64,000 nt of DNA. It comes from Oceanospirillum sp964342385 (GTDB lineage: Bacteria > Pseudomonadota > Gammaproteobacteria > Pseudomonadales > Halomonadaceae). Numbering within the stretch: position 1 is the stretch's first letter; every line of letters begins with the position of its first letter. This document shows, piece by piece, positions 34,302 through 43,278 of the stretch. The position numbers were made by a program, and so were the translations under genes. The notes under the pieces are model-generated. The model was not told the DNA's origin. It searched no databases and saw nothing but the letters and a program-made list of their open reading frames with translations. The DNA lies in contig CAYFGP010000017.1 of assembly GCA_964342385.1 (NCBI GenBank), forward strand, positions 1-64,000. Reading direction: 5' to 3'.

Positions 34302-36215
34302 CTAGCTCATATCTGAGAACGGGTTATCCAGATCCAAACTAACGGCTCGATCATAACCCGGAATGCGCACTTCATGAGCTGAGATTTGTAGCTCAGGCCC
34401 TTCCAAGACCGGTTGATCGCCAAAGTGATAGACCAACTCAAAGCGGCCGGCATCGGTATCGGCCAGATATTGAGCTGCGCGCTCTTTTTGTACCTGAACC
34501 TTATCTTCCCAGGCACTAATGGCTTCAGGACCGTGCTTTTTGGCCAGCATCTTCAGGGTTACTTCCGGTGAGAAGATTACGCCTGTCGCATTGTTGCCAC
34601 CAAAGCCTTTGGCATTGATCAGTGCGGTATCCATACGACGTTCGCTTAGATCAATATCCTGTTGAGAGAACAACAGGTTACTTTGATGCACATCATCGGC
34701 TACTTGCTCAGTGGTTGCGATACCCGGAATCAAGCCGTGGGCCCAGGTGCCCAGTGCACTGATGGTTTGATCACCTGCAGCGGTGCCTTGGGAGTGACCT
34801 ACATAGCACTTAATAGCCGCCACTGGCCAATCCTGAATATCAAACGCCTTGGCGACTTCATTTAATACGTGAGATTCAGTGACACGGTTTTTTGGCGTGC
34901 TGGTGCCATGGGCGTGTACATAACTGTGCTGTTGCAGGGATTCTTCGCCCAGTACGGAGCGAACCAGTGCTGCGGCTTTTGCCAGGGTGACATAGTTACC
35001 GATGCCCGGTGCGCTGATGGATTTTTTGAAACCATCGGCATTGACAAACACATCCGGTACCGAGCCAAAGATCTGTGCGCCCAGCTCCAGTGCCAGGCTA
35101 TCATCCGTCAGCATCAGGTATTGTGCACCTTCTGCCATGGTGAAGCCGCAGTTTTCAGCAAATGGACGACAAGCTTTTTGATAATCTTCGTCAGTCAGTT
35201 TTTCCAGCGCATCCAATGCCATCAGGCTGGCATCATCGGCCAGAGCACCCATTACACGGAAGCCTTCGATAATTTCCGGTGTTACAGGTGCATCACTGGT
35301 GCCGACCACGGCTAAACGGCGGCGACCAGAACGAATATCCTGTACGGCGGCTTGCAAGTTATACAGGAAGCTGGCGCAAGCGCCTAAGTGGCCCGCTGTT
35401 GCGCCAACACTGCCCAGGACATAGGCATTAATAAAGTCTGCAGGCATCTGGCCATAACCCAGAGGCATCTGTTTGGATGTGGCACGTTTGCCAGAAACAA
35501 AGCTTTGTAACAAGCCGCCCCAACCAAATTGATCCAGCTGACCGATGGAGTTGCCAGCATAGACTGCAACCTGATCTGGACGCAGTAGGGATTGAACACG
35601 TTTCCAATCCAGGCCTGTGCTACCCAGCATGTCAGAGGCTGCAAATACCGCCATCTGTAGGCCACGAGGGTGGTGAACTGAACGATAGAAACTACCTGGG
35701 TTAAAACCTGTAGGCATCTGACCGGAGCTTTTGACTAAAGCTTCACGTTGATCCGGTACCAGCGCATCAAAACCACCGGTAATGGTGATCTCAACTTTAC
35801 CGCCTTCAAGCTCTGTCAGGCTCCAGTTATCCGGGATGCTTTCCGGCAACTGACGACGACGCACGATAAAGCGTAAGTGGTCCTGCTCTGGGTTGATGGT
35901 CAGTTTGGCGTTGGCCGGAATTGCCGTAACATCAAACACATCGGCATGAGTTTTTCTGATCAGACTATTATCAAGTACCTGTTGACGAACCTGTTCTGCA
36001 GCAGCGGCTGCATCCAGGGTTTGACCGTCCTGAGTAATCCATTGCCCATCTTGTTCGGTCAGCAGTCCCATCATACAGGCCAGACTGACAAGTGTTTCGA
36101 TTTGCTGATTTTCTGTCAGGCTGTTTAAAACGGTCCGGCGAAAGCTCTGAAAACCTGAGCTGCGACCTGCGGCATTCACACCGCCCAAACCAATAATTAC
36201 CGGTAACTGTGACAA
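34302..36215 (-). CDS. fabY: beta-ketoacyl-ACP synthase FabY
   Basis: Condensing enzyme of 637 residues, matching Pseudomonas aeruginosa FabY (about 634), which starts fatty-acid synthesis from acetyl-CoA and malonyl-ACP in place of FabH. The thiolase-fold catalytic residues are visible: Cys in GHLGACASFLYNL, His in VHAHGTSTPKNR and His in KCYVGHSQGTAAGD; GFGGNNATGVIF is the glycine-rich C-terminal loop. The start is TTG at 36215 (MSQLPVIIGLGGVNAAGRSSG), with GAGGAG about six bases upstream; the open frame continues to 36311 but is not conserved there. No other fatty-acid genes are near. Confidence 0.9.
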   Translation of the reverse strand: MSQLPVIIGLGGVNAAGRSSGFQSFRRTVLNSLTENQQIETLVSLACMMGLLTEQDGQWITQDGQTLDAAAAAEQVRQQVLDNSLIRKTHADVFDVTAIPANAKLTINPEQDHLRFIVRRRQLPESIPDNWSLTELEGGKVEITITGGFDALVPDQREALVKSSGQMPTGFNPGSFYRSVHHPRGLQMAVFAASDMLGSTGLDWKRVQSLLRPDQVAVYAGNSIGQLDQFGWGGLLQSFVSGKRATSKQMPLGYGQMPADFINAYVLGSVGATAGHLGACASFLYNLQAAVQDIRSGRRRLAVVGTSDAPVTPEIIEGFRVMGALADDASLMALDALEKLTDEDYQKACRPFAENCGFTMAEGAQYLMLTDDSLALELGAQIFGSVPDVFVNADGFKKSISAPGIGNYVTLAKAAALVRSVLGEESLQQHSYVHAHGTSTPKNRVTESHVLNEVAKAFDIQDWPVAAIKCYVGHSQGTAAGDQTISALGTWAHGLIPGIATTEQVADDVHQSNLLFSQQDIDLSERRMDTALINAKGFGGNNATGVIFSPEVTLKMLAKKHGPEAISAWEDKVQVQKERAAQYLADTDAGRFELVYHFGDQPVLEGPELQISAHEVRIPGYDRAVSLDLDNPFSDMS

Positions 36216-36622
36216 GCCCCACTCCTCATAACGGTGACGCAACCATAAGCACCGAAACAAAAGTTTCTCTATACAAAAAAATACCCCATTCCCCGGTCTT
36301 GAACCGGACAATATCGCAATCTTTTGTCTCGGTATGTATATCTTGCTGTGAAATCTTTATGCGATGGCGAAGAGGTTTTGCACGACCCAATGCCAAATAA
36401 GCCAAGAATCTTAACACTTACAAATGGTAGCGGCTATGGCTGACAGGGCGGGAATGTAGGATTTTATAGATAGTTTTTTGCACTGATTGTAGCTGTGACG
36501 GTAACCTGTATTTCACGGCTAGGAATTAGTCTTTTAGTAGGCTCGACCTTAAATCCCAAAATGCATACACTGAGGTTGTGCTGCACCGCGAAAACAAACA
36601 GAGGGAAGCAGAGGGAAAAAGT
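36216..36622. other. 407-bp divergent intergenic region
   Basis: Lies between fabY (leftward) and parA (rightward) and must hold both promoters. AT-rich around 36270-36320. It contains AAACAAAAGTTTCTC (36255-36269), one of four similar intergenic 15-mers in this window. No gene or stable hairpin seen. Confidence 0.4.
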
Positions 36623-37390
36623 ATGATTCGAGTGGTTTTTAATCAGAAAGGTGGCGTCGGGAAATCCAGTATTACCTGCAACTTGGCAGCGATCAGTGCC
36701 AGTCAGTCGTTTAAAACATTGGTGGTTGATCTGGACCCTCAAGGCAATTCTAGCCACTATCTGTTGGGTAAGCCAGTGCAGGAGATGGATGACACTGTGT
36801 TTGATTTTTTTGAACAAGCCCTGACCATCTCTTCCCAAAGAAAACCCATGGATCAACTGATTCAGTCCACTCAGTGGGACAATCTGTATGTTCTACCTGC
36901 CCATGCCGAGCTGGAAACCCTGGAAGCCAAGCTGGAATCCCGCTACAAAATCTACAAGCTAAAAGAGATGCTGCAGGAGCAGCTGAAAGAGTTCGACTGC
37001 ATCTTTATCGATACACCGCCTGCCTTAAACTTTTTTTCCCGCTCGGCATTGATCGGTTCGGATCGTTGTTTGATTCCGTTCGACTGCGATGCCTTTTCCC
37101 GTCAGGCGTTAACTCAGCTGTTGGATTCTATTGCTGAGATGCGTGAAGACCATAATCCTGATCTGTCTGTAGAAGGGATTGTGGTCAATCAGATGCAGCC
37201 GCAGGCAAAATTGCCGCAGATGCTGGTTCAGGAGTTGATTGATGACGGCCACCCGGTACTGCCGGTACATCTGATGTCATCGGTGAAGATGCGTGAGTCT
37301 CATCAGCTGAATACGCCACTGATTCACTATGTACCCAAGCATAAACTCACAGGGCAATTTGTTGAGCTGTTTAAAACGCTGCAGCAATAG
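36623..37390 (+). CDS. ParA-family ATPase (orphan)
   Basis: 255-residue deviant Walker ATPase of the ParA/Soj group. Start MIRVVFNQKGGVGKSS has the signature lysine pair (KGGVGKS, residues 9-15); DLDPQGNSS and the IDTPPALNFFSRSAL switch follow. GAGGGA precedes ATG 36623, making the longer reading from 36578 unlikely. There is no parB, parS-like repeat or replication gene next to it, so it is not the chromosomal parAB pair; such orphans position other cell structures. Role unknown. Confidence 0.87.
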   Translation: MIRVVFNQKGGVGKSSITCNLAAISASQSFKTLVVDLDPQGNSSHYLLGKPVQEMDDTVFDFFEQALTISSQRKPMDQLIQSTQWDNLYVLPAHAELETLEAKLESRYKIYKLKEMLQEQLKEFDCIFIDTPPALNFFSRSALIGSDRCLIPFDCDAFSRQALTQLLDSIAEMREDHNPDLSVEGIVVNQMQPQAKLPQMLVQELIDDGHPVLPVHLMSSVKMRESHQLNTPLIHYVPKHKLTGQFVELFKTLQQ

Positions 37391-37492
37391 TATGAGAAGA
37401 GGTGATAGGCTGGAGCAATCAGAATAACGTAAAGATAGCTCCAGCTTTGAATATCTGTTTTTCGCTGGGTTAAAAGTTAACTGCAAAAAAAC

Positions 37493-38353
37493 TTACAGGC
37501 GTCCGATAGGACGGTTGATATCCTTGATCCACTCACTCCAGGAGCCCGCGTACAGTCTGGGCTCTTCTATACCTGCAATCACACAAGCCAGGATCAGATG
37601 GCAGGCCGTCACACCTGATCCGCAGTACGCGACTGAATCGGGCTGGTTAAACGGTGTGAGCTTCTCTTTTAACTCTTCTACCGGCAGGAAACAACCCTGT
37701 GCATTGACCAGCTCATTAAAAGGCAGGCATTGAGCGCCTGGGATATGGCCTGCCACAGGGTCGATTGGCTCCATCTTGCCGGCAAAGCGTTCTCTGGCCC
37801 GGGCATCGACCAGATTCGGTTGCTGCTGTTGAATCTCCTGGGCATTGATCAAACGTTCCGTCTGCCATTGCGGAGCAAAATCACCCACTTCCCCCAGCGC
37901 TGGAGCTTTTTGGCTTAACTCACCTTTGGCGCTTAGCCAGGCATCCAAACCGCCATCTAATACCTGCACCTGAGTCAGACCGGCAAAACGCAATAACCAC
38001 CAGGCGCGGGCCGCAGCCATTGAACTGTTGTTTTGATCGTACACCACCACGGGTTGATCGCCGTCAATACCCCACTGTTTAAATGCGGCTAACAGACGCT
38101 CACTGGAAGGCAGTGGGTGGCGACCAGTGACTCCGTAGCGAATGGGATCAGACAATTGGCGATCCAGATCTGCATACACCGCACCAGGAATATGCCCGAC
38201 TTGATAGGCTTCCAGGCCTGCATCCGGCATCGGTTGAGCGGCCATGGCAAAACGGCAATCCAGAATATGGAGTTTTTCTTCCTGATTCTGATCTTGAGTC
38301 AGTCGCTGCTTTAACGCTTGTGCGCTGATCAAAGTGGTCTGAGTGGATGGCAT
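37493..38353 (-). CDS. sseA: 3-mercaptopyruvate sulfurtransferase
   Basis: Two-rhodanese-domain enzyme of 286 residues that transfers sulfur from 3-mercaptopyruvate to thiols or cyanide. N-terminal inactive domain: LHILDCRFAM, YQVGHIPGAVYADLDRQLS, HPLPS; C-terminal active domain: VDARARERFAG, GHIPGAQCLPFNEL. The active loop CGSGVTA at about 242-248 is the mercaptopyruvate type, not the thiosulfate CRKGVT type. Start ATG 38353 has GGGAG upstream. Confidence 0.93.
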   Translation of the reverse strand: MPSTQTTLISAQALKQRLTQDQNQEEKLHILDCRFAMAAQPMPDAGLEAYQVGHIPGAVYADLDRQLSDPIRYGVTGRHPLPSSERLLAAFKQWGIDGDQPVVVYDQNNSSMAAARAWWLLRFAGLTQVQVLDGGLDAWLSAKGELSQKAPALGEVGDFAPQWQTERLINAQEIQQQQPNLVDARARERFAGKMEPIDPVAGHIPGAQCLPFNELVNAQGCFLPVEELKEKLTPFNQPDSVAYCGSGVTACHLILACVIAGIEEPRLYAGSWSEWIKDINRPIGRL

Positions 38354-38764
38354 GACATTTCTCCCTGCTTGTAAGGGCTATTACGTTAAGCGGATTTGCC
38401 TGGAACATAAAATGATTTTTCTCAGGGCTTGTTGTGTAGGCGATTCTTAGTCTGTTCAGGCCCTTCCGATCACTTCCTTAATCTTTCTGTAAAAATTACG
38501 TATTACACAATTTGGCTAGATGTAATGTAATTAACGCATTACAGGTGTTGTGGATAAATTATGTTATGTAATCTGTTGCTCTGAGTTTTATCTTTTACAT
38601 TTCTATTACAGGATTTCAGTATCTATGCGTAGGTTTATCGAGTTTGTATTTCTGTGATCCTGTTTCCTGCAAAAAACACGGACTTTACTGGGCTTTTCGC
38701 GGCTATTTGTTACAATTTCGCGCCTATTTGACCGTATCAGTTTGAAGCTTTCTGGAGAGTAAAC
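38354..38764. other. 411-bp divergent region with clustered TGTAAT/ATTACA motifs
   Basis: Between sseA (leftward) and nfo (rightward). Between about 38505 and 38610 the hexamer ATTACA or its complement TGTAAT occurs at least six times, including a perfect inverted repeat TGTAATG-N9-CATTACA (38521-38527, 38537-38543). The density suggests an operator array for a repressor or a bent AT-rich promoter. No gene seen. Confidence 0.5.
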
Positions 38765-39619
38765 ATGAAATACATCGGTGCCCATGTCAGCGCCAGCGGT
38801 GGCGTCTTTAATGCCCCCATTAATGCCAAGGAGATCGGTGCCAATGCGTTTGCTTTGTTTACCAAAAACCAGCGTCGCTGGCAGGCGAAACCGCTAGATG
38901 ATCTGACCGTACGTAAATTTAAGGCCAACTGTGAAAAGCTGGGTTATAGCGCCGATCAGATCCTGCCTCACGACAGCTATCTGATTAATCTGGGGCACCC
39001 GGAAACCGAAAACCTGCAAAAATCCCGCGATGCCTTTTTAGATGAGATGCAGCGTTGTGAACTGTTGGGCCTGAAGTACCTGAATTTCCATCCGGGCAGT
39101 CATCTGAAGAAGATTGATGAAGCGGCGTGCCTGACTCGTATCGCAGAATCTATTGATTGGGCACTGGAACAGACAGAGGGTGTAATTGCGGTGATCGAAT
39201 GCACCGCCGGTCAGGGCAGTAATCTGGGCCATAGTTTTGAACAGTTGGCGGCGATTATTGAACAGGTTGAAGACAAGAGCCGCGTGGGCGTGTGTCTGGA
39301 TACCTGTCATATGTTTGCCGCAGGTTATGATCTGCGTACCGCAGAGGCGTGCGATAACACCTTTACCGATTTTGCCAATACTGTCGGTTTTGATCATCTG
39401 TTTGGCATGCACCTGAATGATTCCAAAGGTGGTTTAAATAGCCGTTTGGATCGTCACCACAGTTTGGGTAAAGGTGAGATTGGCCTGGAATGTTTCCAGT
39501 GGTTGATGCAAGACGAGCGTTTTGATGGCATTCCTTTAGTGCTGGAAACCATCGAGCCGGAAATCTGGGCCGATGAGATTCAGATGCTGCGTCGTTTTGA
39601 ACTGGGTGAGGCGGCCTGA
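38765..39619 (+). CDS. nfo: deoxyribonuclease IV (endonuclease IV)
   Basis: AP endonuclease with a three-zinc TIM barrel, acting in base-excision repair. 284 residues, E. coli length. Marks: MKYIGAHVSASGGV at the start, LPHDSYLINLGHP, NFHPGSH, CLDTCHMFAAGYDL, MHLNDSKGGLNSRLDRHHSLGKGEIG and the C-terminal LETIEPEIWADEI with metal-binding residues. GGAGAG lies before ATG 38765. Its stop codon overlaps the ATG of the next gene by one base. Confidence 0.98.
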   Translation: MKYIGAHVSASGGVFNAPINAKEIGANAFALFTKNQRRWQAKPLDDLTVRKFKANCEKLGYSADQILPHDSYLINLGHPETENLQKSRDAFLDEMQRCELLGLKYLNFHPGSHLKKIDEAACLTRIAESIDWALEQTEGVIAVIECTAGQGSNLGHSFEQLAAIIEQVEDKSRVGVCLDTCHMFAAGYDLRTAEACDNTFTDFANTVGFDHLFGMHLNDSKGGLNSRLDRHHSLGKGEIGLECFQWLMQDERFDGIPLVLETIEPEIWADEIQMLRRFELGEAA

Positions 39620-40359
39620 TGCAACACCGTGATCATGGTAATGTCAGCTTTGGCAATTCCCGCGAGATTGAAACCACTCAGACTGGGCCTCACGAAGATC
39701 TGATCAAAAGGGTACAGAAGCACCTGCAGCAGCCGTTTCAAAAGCCTTACCAGGAGCATAATGTTCAGGCCTTTAAGCAGGCAGAGCAATGGCTGCAAGC
39801 GCAAGGTAAACCGCTAATTCTGGATTCCTGCTGTGGTGTTGGGGAAAGTACGCGTCACTTGGCAGAGATGTTTCCTGATTATGCGGTGATCGGTGTCGAT
39901 CAATCCGAAGATCGCCTGAGCCGGAAGCTGGGCGAGCTGCCGGATAATGCCCTGTTAGTGCGGGCAAATCTATTGGATTTCTGGCGCCTAGCCGTTAATG
40001 CGGGCTGGCAACCGGAGCGACACTATCTGCTTTATCCCAACCCCTATCCAAAAAAGAGTCAGTTTAAGCTGCGTTGGCACGGCGGGGCTATGCTGCCTTT
40101 TATTGCCAGGCTGGGCGGTCGTTTTGAATGTCGCAGTAATTGGCAGATTTATGTGCAGGAGATGGCTCTGGCGTTGTCTTTGGCCAAGACCTTTAACACT
40201 GATCAGGATTGGTTTGATCTGCCGGATGCAGAGCTGGAGGCTCAGTTAGAGCAGGTGGCTGATCAGGTTGTAGCTATCACTCCAGAGCCGGTAATGACAC
40301 CGTTTGAGCGTAAATATCTGGGCAGCGGTCAGCAGGTGTTTGCCTGGGTTCAAGACTGA
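39619..40359 (+). CDS. TrmB-like class I SAM-dependent methyltransferase
   Basis: 246 residues. The SAM-binding motif I is ILDSCCGVGESTRHLA (67-82), motif II VIGVDQSE, and YLLYPNPYPKKSQFKLRW (137-153) aligns with the FPDPWPKKRHxKRR motif of TrmB, the tRNA guanine-46 N7 methyltransferase. The match is partial, so it is better called TrmB-like than TrmB. It overlaps the nfo stop by one base (TGATG), so the two are translated together. Substrate unknown: tRNA is the family expectation, and a second TrmB elsewhere in the genome is likely. Confidence 0.75.
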   Translation: MQHRDHGNVSFGNSREIETTQTGPHEDLIKRVQKHLQQPFQKPYQEHNVQAFKQAEQWLQAQGKPLILDSCCGVGESTRHLAEMFPDYAVIGVDQSEDRLSRKLGELPDNALLVRANLLDFWRLAVNAGWQPERHYLLYPNPYPKKSQFKLRWHGGAMLPFIARLGGRFECRSNWQIYVQEMALALSLAKTFNTDQDWFDLPDAELEAQLEQVADQVVAITPEPVMTPFERKYLGSGQQVFAWVQD

Positions 40360-40570
40360 CCGTGGTCAAGGATTGATCTGGTTAAGGGCGAATGGCTTCA
40401 AGGTTCATGGCGTTCAGGACAGACCGGATACAGGACTAAAGTGCGTTTTAATTCATCCTTTAGTAACAATATGTAAGAACTGTTAGAAAGAGTAAGCTTT
40501 TGGTCATACCATTGTCATTAGATGATTCTTAAATAGGGTGTTGTCACCCTTCTCATAAAGGACTATGACC

Positions 40571-42205
40571 ATGCTTGCTCTTGGCTTTAACTCTATCGCA
40601 GCCCGAATCTGGTGGCTGGTACTGCTCTTCTCTGTCGGCCTTTTCATTGCGACCTGGCAATCTCTACAATCCGTGAATGAAGCGGTGACGGTGAGTTATC
40701 AGAAAGCGGCTAAGAGTATGGTGGAAAGTGCCATCAATATTCCCCGCGTGTATGCACAAAAGGTGGCTGATGGTGAGCTGACCGTGGAACAGGCTCAGCA
40801 GCAGGCGTTAGCGCTGATGTCTGAGCTTCGCTTTGATAATGGCAATTACATCTTTGTTCATACGGATGATGGCCATGCCCTGATTATTCCTGCCAAACCC
40901 AGCCTGAACGGTAAAAACCTTGAGCAGTTACAAGATCCTAATGGCATCTATATCGTAAAAGAGATCCGCCGTAATGCGCAGCAAGGCGGTGGCTTTACCC
41001 AGTATCTGTGGCCAAAACCAGAAAACAAAGATGAGCTGATGCTGAAAAGTACTTACTCCGACTTTTTCCAGCAATGGCGTTGGGTTGTTGGTTCTGGCAT
41101 TAATACTCAGGCGATGAACGATCAGATTGCTGCTGCTCGTAATCAGGCATTGATGGTTATCGCAGGTGTATTGGTGATTGCGGCGATCGTAGCTCTGTTA
41201 CTGGCGCGTAGTATCAGTGGTCCGTTAAACGAAACCGTTGCTGCCATGCGTAATCTGGCATCCGGTGATGGCGATCTGACCAAACGCTTAAAACAGCCAG
41301 CGCTGACAGAACTAAAAACCTTGGTAGGGCATTTTAATCACTTTGTTGAGCATCTACAGCAGTTGATGTCGCAGGTGAAGGATTCCGAGCAAAATCTGTG
41401 TGCCGCAGCCAGTCAGATGGCGGTACGTATTGAAAACACTCATCAGGCGGTTAGCGAGCAACAGCAGAGTACCTTTGCCTTGCAGGAAGCGGTGACTGAG
41501 GTGCTGCAAGGGGCGGATCAGATCCAAAGTTCGGCCAATGATATTTTACAGGATGTACTTCAGGCCGGTGAGCAGGCGAAGAAGGGACAGTCGGTAGCCA
41601 ATAATAATATCGAAGCGATTAATCTGCTGGCAGATGATATTGGTCGTGTCAGTGGTGATGTAGAAAAACTGGCGGACAGTGCTGGTAATATCGATAAGGT
41701 ACTAGAAGTGATTCTGGGTATCGCCGAGCAAACCAATCTATTGGCACTTAATGCGGCGATTGAAGCGGCACGAGCCGGTGAAGCCGGGCGGGGGTTTGCT
41801 GTTGTTGCTGATGAAGTACGTACCCTGGCGCAACGGACTCAGGATTCCACCAGTGAGATCCGCACCATTATTGAAGACCTGCAACAGGGAGCGGGTCATG
41901 CGGTGAGCAGTATTAATCATGGTGCAGAGGAAGCACAGCGGGTGGCTAATGAGGCGTCCGGTGCCGGTGAGGTACTGGCGGGTATGACAGAAGCTGTATT
42001 GCGTATCGAAGGCCTCAATCAACGTATTGCTGCAGCGGCTACGCAACAGCAGCAGGTGATGCATCGCTTTACCGCTCAGGTTGAGGCGATTCATGACAGC
42101 TCTCATCAAGTGGCACAAGATACGCAGGATAGCCAGCAGGCGGCGGATCATATGCAGTCTGTCTCTGGGCATTTGAATCAACTGGTCAGTCGTTTCCATA
42201 TCTAA
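40571..42205 (+). CDS. methyl-accepting chemotaxis protein (single-Cache)
   Basis: Transmembrane chemoreceptor of 544 residues. TM1 (about 9-27), periplasmic single-Cache domain (30-185: FDNGNYIFVHTDDGHALIIP, KSTYSDFFQQWRWVVGSGI), TM2 (about 193-212), HAMP, and a cytoplasmic signalling domain with the highly conserved hairpin AIEAARAGEAGRGFAVVADE. AAAGGA is eight bases before ATG 40571, while the ATG at 40565 is too close to it. Ligand probably a small carboxylate or amine, as in other single-Cache receptors, but this cannot be read from the sequence. No che genes near. Confidence 0.92.
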   Translation: MLALGFNSIAARIWWLVLLFSVGLFIATWQSLQSVNEAVTVSYQKAAKSMVESAINIPRVYAQKVADGELTVEQAQQQALALMSELRFDNGNYIFVHTDDGHALIIPAKPSLNGKNLEQLQDPNGIYIVKEIRRNAQQGGGFTQYLWPKPENKDELMLKSTYSDFFQQWRWVVGSGINTQAMNDQIAAARNQALMVIAGVLVIAAIVALLLARSISGPLNETVAAMRNLASGDGDLTKRLKQPALTELKTLVGHFNHFVEHLQQLMSQVKDSEQNLCAAASQMAVRIENTHQAVSEQQQSTFALQEAVTEVLQGADQIQSSANDILQDVLQAGEQAKKGQSVANNNIEAINLLADDIGRVSGDVEKLADSAGNIDKVLEVILGIAEQTNLLALNAAIEAARAGEAGRGFAVVADEVRTLAQRTQDSTSEIRTIIEDLQQGAGHAVSSINHGAEEAQRVANEASGAGEVLAGMTEAVLRIEGLNQRIAAAATQQQQVMHRFTAQVEAIHDSSHQVAQDTQDSQQAADHMQSVSGHLNQLVSRFHI

Positions 42206-42284
42206 TACCCTGCGCTTATATCGGAGGGCTGATGAATGCCCTCCTAATAAGTGAAAGGAATAGAAGTGATGGGAGCGGCTGGAG

Positions 42285-43016
42285 ATGAGTGAGCAAAAAC
42301 AGCATATCGTAATTTTGAGCGGTGCAGGTATCAGTGCCGAGAGTGGCATTAAAACCTTTCGCGATTCTGATGGTTTATGGGAAAACCATCGTGTTGAAGA
42401 TGTCGCCACCCCAGGTGCCTGGGCTCGAGATCAGGAACTGGTGTTGCGTTTTTATAATGAAAGACGACAACAGATACGTACCGCTGAACCCAATGAGGCT
42501 CATAAAGCCTTAGCCCGTCTGGAAGAGAAATTCAAAGTCACTGTTATTACCCAGAATATTGATGATCTGCACGAAAGAGGCGGTTCATCCGATGTCTTAC
42601 ATCTGCATGGCGAGATCTTTAAAGCTCGCAGCAGTAAAAATGAAGATTTGTTGTATGAGCTGGGTGATCAGGATATCTACGCTGGTGACCTGTGTGAGCA
42701 GGGGGCTCAGTTACGTCCACATATTGTCTGGTTTGGCGAAGATGTGCCCATGTATCCGATTGCCCATGATATTACTCAGACTGCGGATCTGGTGATTGTT
42801 GTCGGTACCTCATTAAAAGTTCAGCCGGCTTCTTTTCTGGCTAGTGCCGCACCTTACCATGTGGCGCGTATTGTGGTGGACCCTAAGGCCGAAGCAGATG
42901 TACCGGCATTTTATCTGCGTCATCCTGCTGGGAAGATTATGCCTTCTCTGGTGGGTTACTTGCTGCAACAGGGCATGGAGGATCTATCAGGATTGGATCA
43001 ACTGGCCCCTCAATAG
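42285..43016 (+). CDS. cobB: Sir2-family NAD-dependent protein deacylase, class III, zinc-less
   Basis: 243-residue sirtuin. GAGISAESGIKTFRDSDGLW (13-32), TQNIDDLH (89-96) and His108 are present. Y57 and R60 in FYNERR match the CobB/SIRT5 pair that binds succinyl- and malonyl-lysine, so desuccinylase activity is expected. The four zinc cysteines are absent: the region after HGEIFKARSS holds only one cysteine. From memory, such forms are common in Bacteroidetes, so transfer is possible. It is 80 bases after the chemoreceptor gene. Confidence 0.9.
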   Translation: MSEQKQHIVILSGAGISAESGIKTFRDSDGLWENHRVEDVATPGAWARDQELVLRFYNERRQQIRTAEPNEAHKALARLEEKFKVTVITQNIDDLHERGGSSDVLHLHGEIFKARSSKNEDLLYELGDQDIYAGDLCEQGAQLRPHIVWFGEDVPMYPIAHDITQTADLVIVVGTSLKVQPASFLASAAPYHVARIVVDPKAEADVPAFYLRHPAGKIMPSLVGYLLQQGMEDLSGLDQLAPQ

Positions 43017-43181
43017 AAAAATTAAGCCGTATTCTTAATAAAGCTTTAAACTAAAGTCATCTATTGGCCGATAAGCTATGGATTATTTAGCCTATGCTAT
43101 AACTACTTAAACAAAAGCATTTCAATTTTCTTCTGTGACAGGTAGAAAAGTCTCTTGGCTTTGACGGAGGAGATGGCTGAG

Positions 43182-43250
43182 ATGGTTTTGTTTGGGCGTA
43201 GGTCTGGTTTAAACGTTTGGCTTAAAAGACTTGTTTTAGACGGTGTTTAG
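43182..43250 (+). CDS. possible 22-residue leader peptide
   Basis: A short reading frame (MVLFGRRSGLNVWLKRLVLDGV) with an excellent Shine-Dalgarno sequence GGAGGAG nine bases upstream (43166-43172). A second ATG at 43173, in frame, is too close to it. It ends 28 bases before the LysM-FecR start, so it could be a leader or a small regulatory protein for that operon. Coding cannot be proved from one sequence. Confidence 0.3.
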   Translation: MVLFGRRSGLNVWLKRLVLDGV

Positions 43251-43278
43251 GGCAACGGTTGGGATTTAGGGGTAAGTG

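Noticed and set aside
38521..38543. Zur-type operator upstream of nfo
   Set aside because: The half-sites look similar, but spacing differs from Zur boxes as I know them and no zinc gene is adjacent.
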